From positions 372,001 through 436,000 of the forward strand of contig JAHLKD010000030.1 in NCBI GenBank assembly GCA_025526935.1: 64,000 bases of DNA. Direction: 5' to 3'. The translations under genes and the position numbers were made by a program. This DNA is from Cladochytrium replicatum (Eukaryota; Chytridiomycota; Chytridiomycetes; Cladochytriales; Cladochytriaceae). Shown here piece after piece: positions 1-9,444 of this stretch (position 1 is the stretch's first letter; each line of letters begins with the position of its first letter). The notes beneath the pieces were generated by a model. It was not told the DNA's origin. It did no database searches and was given only the letters and a program-made list of their open reading frames with translations.

Positions 1-243
1 CAAGCTGCTTGGAAAGGTTATCGGTGCCAGAACGACCCTTGCAATGCCCATGGGATCGATCTGTCGTCAAAACAATTGCTACTAGAAGAAAATAGATTCA
101 TTGATTCTAAATAACAGTGACTAATAAACCAATTCCTCCACTAGAATGATTCACTTCTCACAGGCTGCGCCAGGAGAATGGAGGTGGGGATGTTCTGAGA
201 AAATTTGAGCCTTGCTCAATTTCCAGGTGGGGGAACTTCAACA
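1..243. other. 5' flank of the window; no confident gene
   Basis: Bases 1 to about 110 hold a short open frame on + that runs in from the left edge and stops near 105. It could be the end of an upstream gene, but it is too short to identify. The rest is A/T-richer and is probably the upstream region of the PX-domain gene that starts at 244. I see no RNA gene or repeat here. Confidence 0.3.
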
Positions 244-2632
244 ATGTCAGGGCCGACGAAGGACCACTCGAGCGTCGTCCGGCATTCGACAGTTCAAACC
301 ACCGCACCTAGTACAGAGCGCACGCGACCACGCTGGAACCATGAAGCTTACGAAGATTTTGGAGAAAAGCGACGCAGCACGCCGGAGTCGTTGTTCGAGA
401 TGCTTAGCAGCGCAACCAAAGATATCTACACTCTATTTGGAAATGCATCGGGACTTGCTGTTGAGGAGGCTAAGGTGACACCGGCGGCGGAGCCAGTGGG
501 TCGACCTCCTTTGGATGTACCATCAATGCTTAGAACCATGTCTGCGTCCGGTAGAGGAGCAAGCCATCGTGCATTCCCGTCTCCGATTCCAGAAGAGGCG
601 CATGATCCACACCCGAATGCGTTGTCCGTTTCATGGAGCTCATCGACTTGGCCTCAACCAGCGTCCAACAGCTCAAGCTTTATCAATAATCATCGATCGG
701 GTGGTGGAGGATTTTTCTCTGGCGTATCCCAATTTCGTGATTCCGACGAAGCAGGTCCGAAACGACCACCGAAGAAACGGAAAGGCTGGACGTATGGCGT
801 GAACTACGGCGAGAGCATTCACAGTGGGGAGACGACCGAGGGCGATGATGAGGAAGCGGAGCGGGATGACTTCTCAGATAGAGCATCTCGTAGTGAAGAT
901 GACGAGTATCAAGGGCGCTCGATTCTGGATGATCACTCTTCCTCGGAAGATTCAGATGTTGATGCACCAGAGCTCAACTTTAGGGACCCTGGAGCTTCAA
1001 ACCTTGCCTCAAACGTGCTTTATAGGCCAACTACGATTGCATCCTCATACCTCCGGCCGGTGGTGCTCAAGAGAGCTCCCGCAGCAGTCATCAAGCCGCT
1101 CCAAACTGGATCATCTCCACTTGACATTCAAAGATTTCAGTCGTTGCGTGACATCTCGCAATCAGGGAGTACGTCTGAATCTCGTGGTGGTCTACAAACA
1201 CCGCAGTTGGCATCTCCACCTGCTGTGAGTGTATCTACAGCGCAGTCACCAACCAGTCTGGCGTTTCCTTCATTCAACTTTTCGCAGTGGATTCAGGATC
1301 CAAATCGAACACCAAAACCTGCCGGGTCAACAGCGTCACTTGTTGCTGACCAATCTCCACTTACACCCGCTCCTTCGCCACCATCTCTCCCAATGAAGTC
1401 AATCGATACCAATTCTTCGGGCTACACGTCTTTGCAAGCAGCTGCACAAACATCTTCAGTTGGTTCGAGCTACAGGCCGCTCCCACAACGCCTAAGCACT
1501 TCGAATCTAGGATTTGGCTCAAGCGAACGTGAACGTCGGGACGCTTGCCATGTTTTAAAGCGGGCGTCAACTCAGACCATCGGAAGTACTGCCTCTGACA
1601 CACATACGGATAGCTTGGACTGTAAACGGCAAATCCCGATGGCGTTTTACAAAAACGGAGTGTATATCACGGTCGGTCATCCACTTGATTCTCAAGCGCC
1701 AGTCGGTCGAAGAAATGACAAAAATCTGGGGGTTGAGATTCTGAATGGGAACTACACGCTTTACACTATCACCGTCAAGGTAACTCCAAATCTATAATAG
1801 CCTTGTCTGTATACTTATCAATCCTCAGCTATTGCGAGCAGATCTTCCCGAGTATAAGAACTTGTTCACGGGCAGCTTGTTCGTTTATCGGCGGTACCGA
1901 GAGTTCCGCGCTCTGTACACGACGCTCGTAGGTTTAAAATGCCGCTAAACTTGTATTCAGCTATGTGACTTCCTTCCGAACTCAGCAAAAGATGTACAAG
2001 TCCGTGTCGGATTGGCCAGATTTCCCAAAAAAATCATTCCTCGGTATGCAACAATTAGGCACGATCGCATCAGAATATACTGACCCTCCGATTCAGATCG
2101 TTTCAGCAGCAATACTATTGCCCACCGCATCACCTCTTTTTCAAGCGTCCTGAACTTCATTGCCCTTCATCCAGTTTTATACAAATCCCGCCCAATGTTG
2201 AATTTCCTCGGACTTGTGGGGCCAAATCGTGATGCCTTGTTCGTATTGGATTCGCACGATCAGCGGCTTGGCCCTGGCGGAGGAGTTGTGCTTCTTGAGC
2301 AGCGAGGTCATCCTGCTAGCGGTTCGAACCGACTGAACCAGCTTCCATCAAGAAGCAATACAAGGCCCTCTGTGGCTGGCCTGGGCATGAGGGCAAGTAC
2401 TGGTGCCAATTTCTCCGATTGGATGAACCGATTCCGTGCCGATGAAGAGTTTTCGGATCCTGATGAGGAAGAAGGGTTCGGTCTTTCATCAAAAGGGCCA
2501 TTGAACAGTTACAATTACTTTTCGGCGGCCGAACACCTCCCGCAGGATATCCCCCCAGTTCATAATGAGATTCTCCCCTTAGATCGGCCCGACAGAGGCG
2601 GCCGTTCGCGGAGAATGTCGAACCCAACATGA
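244..2632 (+). CDS. PX-domain protein with long disordered N-terminus
   Basis: Predicted phosphoinositide-binding protein of the PX (phox homology) class, which usually acts on endosomal or vacuolar membranes. My exon model is 244-1779, 1829-1927, 1961-2043 and 2107-2632. It sums to 2244 nt (747 aa) and keeps the PX frame across every join. Residues 1 to about 480 are Ser/Pro/Asp-rich and look disordered. The PX fold follows: a strand before the first intron, then RRYREFRALYTTL (the basic lipid-binding strand and helix), FPKK, and the closing helices with ALHPVLYKS. About 140 low-complexity residues follow. The start is the first ATG in the frame. The second intron is only 33 nt, well below its neighbours, so that join is the weakest. 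The cargo or partner cannot be told. PX identity is fairly sure; the orthologue is not assigned. Confidence 0.72.
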
Positions 2633-2721
2633 GCTGGTGTAGATTCTATTAGTCGTAAAATGTTGAAAATACTTCCTTTTTGGTGTTTAATGAATGTTGT
2701 GTAACGGCTTGGTGCAGCTCC

Positions 2722-5700
2722 ATGGACACACATTCGGAATGCTCAGTTTTGGATCTACTCTGCAAATCAGAATGCATCAAAGATGTATGGAAAGCACAAT
2801 CGTTCGGAAATTATAGCACGGATTCTCATCGAATGTTGCAGGGGAGTGTAGCGTTTGATCCAAGTTTGCTTCCCTCAAGTGTACTTCAAGCACTTCCTCC
2901 AAGCTTCTTGTCAAATGAGTTGTCAATGCTCGATAAACCTCCAGCTACAATGAAATATCGAAGCAATGATGCCATCGAAGTCGCACCCCCCTTCTATCCT
3001 GATAAGAGTGCACGAAATAGCGGTCACCGCAGAAGAGCAAGAGCAAACTCAGCAGAACCCCTGAGTACACCGGAAAAACACGTCGGTAGGCGAATCAGCT
3101 CAGTTAGTTTGGTTGGTCGAAGCGTTCTAATAACTAGTGAAGATTATTCAGGACTGCCAAGATCAGGGGTAGCAAGCACCCGGGAGGCTCCGTCAGGGCA
3201 CTCTATTGGACAAATGCAGCATCAAATTGAACAGGAATCTCAAAAGGCATACCATTTTCACAACTGTCATTTTCATCTTGCTTCAAATGATTTACCTCCC
3301 GCCGACGACGCGTACGTCTATAACGGTGAAACTCTCGATAGCAAAGTGCCAGATGATGGTATATGTTCTATACGTTCGGTTGATTCCCGATTCAACAAAT
3401 CTTAAAAGGGGTTCCGCGGCCGGAAAGCGCAATTGGAAATGTCCATTCTGGGGACCCGATCGAGGGTAGCCGGGTTCAGGATACAGAGCTGGAAGAAATT
3501 CTTCATTCAGTTAATGCAATTCTTTGTCCGGATACGGGATCATCTCATTCGGCCATTGGAGACTGCCTGCCCTCACCAAAACAGGTCAGATATTGCCGCT
3601 CACCATCGAATTTGTCAACAGTACGAATCACTTGCTAGTTCCGGTTGATTTACTCAAGGAATTCAGGGAAATAGATATTCGAACAGGCCAGAAAATTCCA
3701 TGCTTCCCCTTGTCGACGATCCGTTTCCAGAACTCAATTTGAGAACAGAACATTCAAATCTTGCAAGGGGGAATCATCGACGAAACAGAAGCAACAACCT
3801 TCAAGAATTTGGTTTCCTGACCATAAGTGACCAGAATCACTCTTTGACAAACTCACGAGATGAATTCTCCGACATGAGAGGAACTGACAGTCAAATTGAG
3901 GATGAGTTGTCATATCGATATTCCAAACTTTCTTCTAAGTATCCTTAGTATGTTTAAACCTTCACCAGTCCTAAATGACTTGCAGGTGCGAGGGGAGCCG
4001 TTTCGAATCGAAGCCAAAGGCGATCGAAGGTGCTTTGAGGGAGCTGGATCTAATTCGACAGCAACTCAAGGTCAGACAGCGAATCGTGGCTTAATGAGTT
4101 CCTGAATAATGTGTGACAGAGAAAATCCGATGAGTTGTGTAATCGAGAAAGAACTGTAGTTGACGCGGAAGAGCGAATCTCAAATGAAGTGAAAAGGCTA
4201 GTTTCTTCAAGCATAGAACGACAACGGGCAGTAAGGGCTCTTTCACTAAGGCAGGTGAATTGTATAACCAACAACGTTTTACAGGACGTTCAAAAGACGG
4301 TTTCAAAGTGCGAACAAGCGACTGTGGAAGTGCTTAGAGAGAACAGACGATTGCAAACGTCGCTGAAGTCACTTGTTGACGCCAATCGAGCGCTAAGGTC
4401 AAAGGTACAGAATTGACCTCCATGCGAAACCACATGAACAAATGGATTCAATTTTCAAGGTGGTGGCACTGGAGGCCGAAGCAAAATCAAAAGAAGCGAA
4501 GCTTGAAGAATGCATAATTACCATTAAGCAGGTATTTGTGGCCCGCTCTTTCTCAGACTACACTGACGAGTTTTAGCAAAACGAGAGAATAGAGCGACTA
4601 AGATCAAAGTTAGCGGTGACAGGTGTGAAGCGAGAGACTCAGCAGTCTAAGAGCTTCGAGAACAAGATTGGTTTTGTATGGAATTGCCCCAAGTGCAACT
4701 CTGTTGTCAATCGTCGAAAGACGAAAACAATCCGTCAGACGGAAGAGGGAAAGCTTCTACTCCATACAACATCTGTGTCGTGCTGTAGGAATCGATCACT
4801 TCCGTTACGTTCACCATCTTACTAAATACAGCAACACAGACCGAGAACGAGCACTGTGAAGGAAATGTGAATAGCTCAATGCTGGACCAGGTTAGAAGAG
4901 TAGAGAATTCACCGTGTCTCAAAAGCAATGCTGATAATCAAGTAGTGCATACGGATGATTAACTTCCTCATTGACTGGGCTCTCAGCGGAACACCGAATT
5001 CGACTGCCCAGTCATGTCGAACGGTAAGATGTTTCGCGGTCATTGAAAGTCTTATTGAAAAAGCGAGGAAGATGTTTCAAGTAGCGGTCTCGTTGCTCAG
5101 TTTCATTCTTAGCACTGGTTGGACAGTAACATCTGGAAAGAATCGTGTCAATCAGCGAGGTCTCTGTCCAGCCCATACGCCGGCGTCTGTTGCTGCAATA
5201 TTAAGATTGTGTGTCAATATTTTTGCAAATGGAGAGCTGAGATTAACCGCCAGAGAGGTATGTAGATGGCTAAACATTGTCACTAGATTCTTACCCACTC
5301 TAGCAACAAAATCTGTTTCGAGCTGCAACGGGCTGGAAAGGCTACTTTTGTGACCGTGACCATTTGCGGACAGACAGAGTGCGAATAGACACGCTGGCTG
5401 ATCTTCTAGTTCTCAACGCATCCGATGATGAGCAAATATTAGAGTCTACTCTCCGTGCAATACTGGCCGGTTTAGCCGACGAAAAGGTAAATATCACAGA
5501 TCGCTTTTCCCAATAAAAATCACAACCGTGCTAGGCAAAGCATGAGTTCCTATACACTCATGGTGCGCAAGTGGTATATCGTCTACTTTGCTACGGCAAC
5601 TTTAAACGATCAGACGATGAGTTGCCAGAAAGCATGTCTGTACCTCTACTAGCTAGCTCCGTGCTCCTGGTCTTTTGTTCAGAAGATGGTGATGTTTCAT

Positions 5701-6116
5701 GACGGGGATCACAGATATAAGGCTGAACGGTTTAGCAGATCCTTCCTTCCCTCAGATGATTGAGAGCTGTGCAACGTCTCAGATGCTAAGCATTTTGGAA
5801 GTTGCGTTCTGTAATTCGATACACATTGTGATGCGACAGAGTGAAGACAGCGAAATTTTTTTACTGGCGACAAGTTTCGCCGAAAATCTTTCGATTCTTT
5901 GGCAAAAGTTCTCTCGCCTGGAGTAAGTTTGTGTACTACACCGAATTTGCCTAGGCTAACAATCCCGTTTTAAGTTCCATCAAGTCATCGGCAAACAGCT
6001 TTCCTGCCCTTGATTCTTGCTTGCGGATGCTTGTTTTGGACGATGTTAATCCTTCAGACTTTCTAGTGATTAATGCCAAGTCGATCTTAGACAATCTATT
6101 CACTGTGAAAACATAA
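2722..6116 (+). CDS. Probable CCDC138-like coiled-coil/centrosomal protein, multi-exon
   Basis: Long multi-exon gene; many exons are clear but the full chain and the start are not. Exons at about 2722-3610 and 3661-3945 encode a Ser-rich disordered part. Exons between about 3985 and 4640 encode a heptad-rich coiled coil (for example RERTVVDAEERISNEVKR). From about 4950 to 6116 there is an all-helical domain containing FLIDWALSG, ADLLVLNASDDEQ, FLYTHGAQVVYRLL and, near the end, FLVINAKSILDNLF. From memory of the family, this order and these motifs fit CCDC138, a centriolar satellite or centrosome protein of organisms with centrioles. That identification is my inference. The last join (a donor near 5923 to an acceptor near 5975) is phase-consistent and the stop is TAA at 6114. 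The first ATG could be at 2722 or further upstream. Single-base assembly errors may hide some joins. Confidence 0.42.
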
Positions 6117-6184
6117 CCACCAAAATAATAAGCCAATAAATGAGTTTCGGACCGCCCCGCCCATATTGGGCAGTCAATTAATTC

Positions 6185-7049
6185 ATGAACATCTCAATTT
6201 CGTATCTGCCGGATTCCTTCCAGAAGTTACCACAGTATCTTGTCCGCTACGGTTGCAATATTTCATGTAGGCTCGAGGGCCACAACCACATTTGTGAACT
6301 AATCTCGTACATAGCAAATGTAGAACAACTCGCAGATCTGATTTCTCCCGACCAACGTCTCGCGATCGTATTCCATCGTTCTATAAGTGAAAGCTGCAGA
6401 AGGTAGAGCTCATGAACTGAAATTTTCTGCAATCTCTTATAGTTGAAGGATTGAGCAGTGTGTCGATAGGTTCAACCAGTTACTTGTTGTGACCGAAGTG
6501 GGAGACGAAGATCACAGCTTTGACCACTTCCTCGAGCTCCAGTTCACAGTAATGGGGAAGTTTCCTAACTACAGAGGTTCGATTACCACCAAGAACTATG
6601 CTCTCAGGTAACAATCGTCTTAGTTCAATGTGTTCCCATCGCGATATCAAACCCAGTGGAGGAGATTGGGGAGCTAATTCGAGGAGTATCAGTCTCGAGC
6701 CAGCAGTTGGATCAGGTTTGCTAAAACACTTGTCCAATGAATATTTTGAACTTTCTTGTTGAAGTCCATCCGCGGAGGACCAATCCAATTGCTGTCGCAT
6801 TATTCGAACTGGGGGGAAGCTATGAAGGTCCTATCCGGTGACGAACAGCAGAAGCTTGAGCCGCATGGTAAAGCCAAAATTAATCGCAAAGTGTTGAAGT
6901 GATGACACTTCGCAGAGTGTTTCGTTTTACAAGAGGAATTTCATACACTTTCAGGGATAGCAAGAGCAAGCAAAACTGACTTGGTCGAGGCAAGTCTGGA
7001 CTGCACTACAGCAGCAAAGATCGTCTCGTTCTGGGAGAATCAAATGTGA
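6185..7049 (+). CDS. Small XPF-like / SPO16-PTD-like protein with C-terminal HhH
   Basis: Five-exon model: 6185-6402, 6449-6576, 6624-6715, 6765-6867, 6955-7049. It totals 636 nt (211 aa) and all intron phases agree. The core has alternating strands and helices (LAIVFHRSI, NQLLVVTEVGD, VQCVPIAISNPVEEIGELI) like the catalytically dead ERCC4/XPF nuclease fold. The C-terminus (GIARASKTDL, SLDCTTAAKIVSFW) reads as a helix-hairpin-helix. This fold plus small size matches SPO16/PTD, the partner of ZIP2/SHOC1 in meiotic crossover formation. No ERKX3D nuclease motif is seen, as expected for that family. The assignment is fold-level inference; a divergent ERCC1 or FAAP24-type protein is the main alternative. 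The phosphatidylserine synthase gene starts 41 bp downstream on the same strand. Confidence 0.42.
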
Positions 7050-7090
7050 ACCCCTTTAACACACCCAGCAACACGTGCACTTAATTTGAC

Positions 7091-8096
7091 ATGCCCCCTT
7101 CCCGCAATAAGAAGGCCGCCAGAACCAGCCAGTTTTGTCTGGCCGACGCAGTAACATTGTGCAATGCAGCGTAAGTAACTACCTATCGCAAGTCAGCTAC
7201 TTCGGTTCACTTACCTAAATAATAGGGCGGGGAGTGCATCCATATTTGCGGCTTTGAAATACGTCGTGACAGAAAACTGTGAGATGCCTTTCAGAGTAAC
7301 ATCCCTAGAGCTGAGTTTAATGCTCTACATGTTAGTATGGTACCTTTATGCCGCGATTTGGCTTCTACCAATCGCTCTCATTTGCGACATCTTGGACGGG
7401 TAAGTTAGCGGGCTAATACCAACACCAAACTGATAAGCGCTGTGCACTCAGGAGAGTCGCTCGGTGGAGTGGAACAGCGTCATTCTTTGGACAAGAACTC
7501 GACTCACTTGCAGATGTTATCAGGTTTGGACAAATGGTTATGTCGTCACAATGGCTCTGACCGAGTTACTTTGGGTAGTTTTGGGGTTGCACCAGCCGTT
7601 CTTGGGTGAGAACTGAATGATCGTGACATCGTCTTGCGAACGTGTACTGAGGTTGCGTTTAGATTTACTGTTGGCTTACAGGGTCTGGTTGATCTGGTGA
7701 TTCTTCTTTATTTTATCAATGTAAGACCATGTAACCTTGCTCCGATGCAATCACTGAACATAACATCCGTAGTGGTATGTGTATTCTAGGCAATGAAGAC
7801 AGCAAGACCAACCTCATTTTTTCAGCGGAGTGTCTCGGCTTGCCAGATATAACACCACGGCGGAGAAGAACAAAGATAGCACCGGGAAAGTTCGTTTCTT
7901 CGAAGGGACGCCAATTCCACTTAACGTCCTGATTGCGATGATCATTCAGTTCTGCGTCTCTGTTGACCAGTTTGGAGAGGATCGACTACCCGGGGGGAAA
8001 TGGCCAATTGGAGGATGGACCTTTCATCCGTTTTCGTTGCTTTACGCCCTTAGCGGAACCACACAGATCAGCCGAATCCGCATCCCTAAGCCATGA
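7091..8096 (+). CDS. CHO1: CDP-diacylglycerol-serine O-phosphatidyltransferase (phosphatidylserine synthase)
   Basis: Makes phosphatidylserine from CDP-diacylglycerol and serine in the ER membrane. The CDP-alcohol phosphatidyltransferase signature DG(x2)AR(x8)G(x3)D(x3)D is complete: DGRVAR, then G, D and D in LDSLAD, split across the exon 2/3 join. The N-terminus (NKKAARTSQF, LADAVTLCNAA) and the C-terminal IPKP are typical of the fungal Cho1 class. Exons: 7091-7170, 7226-7399, 7452-7523, 7579-7605, 7663-7720, 7773-7774, 7826-8096; 684 nt, 227 aa. The 2-nt exon TG at 7773-7774 is needed to rebuild the conserved Cys-Gly before RLARYN and to keep the frame. The protein is shorter than yeast Cho1 (276 aa), mainly at the N-terminus. 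Six introns of about 50 nt. Identification is very secure. Confidence 0.93.
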
Positions 8097-8400
8097 AGTC
8101 ATGACCAATATTCGTATCTTCGCTACTACACGCAATCAATGATATCGTTGTCTTCCAGTTCGTGATCCCCTATGTTCGACGTTGGCGGCAAAACTTCACC
8201 GTCCAGTTTCATCTTAATCTTTCAAGTAATTGCAAACTCCTTGCCTTGATTAGCGTTGAAATAGCTGGACAACTGTGTGGTCCTGCGGGTGTGAAAGGGT
8301 TATCTGCCATCCACCATCACATAACGTCCAATAGTCATACATTGTTAAGAGAAATTGTGATCCGTTGTATCGTCTGGGGATTTAATTCGTAGTCTCGCTT
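8097..8400. other. Intergenic stretch after phosphatidylserine synthase
   Basis: About 300 bp between the CHO1 stop and the first transposon-derived sequence. A 76-codon open frame from 8162 on + shows no recognisable domain. On the minus strand an open frame from about 8590 down to 8335 (with WKKDDWSEAIHH and KHEPEKEQEL) could be a remnant of a displaced exon, but it runs straight out of LINE sequence. I do not call a gene here. Confidence 0.3.
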
Positions 8401-8596
8401 TCCACGAAGTTCTTGCTCCTTTTCAGGTTCGTGCTTGGTTGCCGTCAACTTCGTGCGTTCGGCAATTACATGGTGAATAGCTTCGCTCCAATCGTCTTTC
8501 TTCCACAGCTCTGGATTGTTGTGTGTCAAAAAAGAACCCCAACACGGGCAAATGACGTACTGAGGTAACAGTTCGATCGAGTGGCATAATGCGGGT

Positions 8597-8635
8597 CGCC
8601 ACTGAAACCCGGACCCAACCCGGTTCAGGGGCATC
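8597..8635. repeat. Possible hAT-type terminal repeat fragment
   Basis: This short piece reads CTGAAACCCGGACCCAACCC. Its reverse complement resembles the hAT terminus at about 35165-35200 (GGGTCCGGGTTTCAGGGG). It sits at the junction between LINE-derived sequence to the right and unassigned sequence to the left. It may be a leftover end of the same hAT family seen at 20.5-21.4 and 35.2-37.4 kb. It is too short for a firm call. Confidence 0.3.
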
Positions 8636-8639
8636 ATGA

Positions 8640-9444
8640 CAGTTCCTAAAATAAGTTCGGGGTTGCGAAACAGGCGGCAAAGCCGATATAGCAGGAACAA
8701 ACGAAGATATACTGTTGGGAGATGTTGGTGCAAAAAGATGCAGTGAGGCACGAGCTTTCTCTAAGCGATGATCAATAGTTGCAGCAAGATCAAACCCTGC
8801 AATAATAAAATAGTGACCAAGGTACCTAAATGAAACCTCGACAGGGAGGGCAGAGTCATGAAGCTTCAAGGCGGTGGGTAACCGCTGAGACGATAACACA
8901 ACACACTTTGAAGGTGAAAACACAAAATGAGAAGCTAAAGCAAAATCTTCACAAATTTTCAAAGCACACTGGGTGGCAGAAAACAAAGCTATGTCATCAG
9001 CAAAAAACAACGAATTGAAAACAGGAGTGTTATAAGAAAACCTAGCAAGATGAGAAGATTCACGATGAAGGAGCTGTGCTAAAGGATTGGTGAAAACTGA
9101 GTACAAGAACGGAGACAAAACAGAGCCTTGAAAAGACCTCGTGGAAGCGAAAACAAATCAGAAGCACAATTCTCTATAATAACCTGAGAAGAACAACAAT
9201 CAAAATATACTCATCAAAACAGAGATCAAACAGTTTGGAATTTTGGGAAATTGACAAAGACGTTCCTACAAAAGAGGCCTATGCACAGTATCATACACTG
9301 CTTTAATATCTAAGAAAACAACACAATAAGGCAGAGCAGTGCGGGATGCCTGTCGAAGGGTAGCATCTTATGCAGAAACACACTCAACACCTGAACAAAT
9401 GAAACCAGCTTGGGCGCGTTTAGAAACATAAGCTACAACCACTG
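8640..9444 (-). mobile_element. LINE fragment (copy 1), truncated reverse transcriptase
   Basis: Minus-strand fragment of a non-LTR retrotransposon ORF2. It contains the reverse transcriptase core with the catalytic FADD (in NSLFFADDIALFSAT) and the downstream FRYLGH motif. It is the same family as copy 2 at 9445-12233, and large parts are nearly identical at the DNA level. It is broken by stops and small indels, starts mid-domain and loses the ORF2 C-terminus at about 8640, so it is dead. The 3' end of copy 2 abuts its 5' side, so the copies are head to tail and copy 2 probably landed inside copy 1. Confidence 0.8.

Noticed and set aside
7721-7802. Single intron 7721-7802 in the phosphatidylserine synthase gene
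   Set aside because: It keeps the frame but inserts residues in a gap-free conserved segment and loses the conserved Cys. The micro-exon model fits the family better, though only transcripts can settle it.
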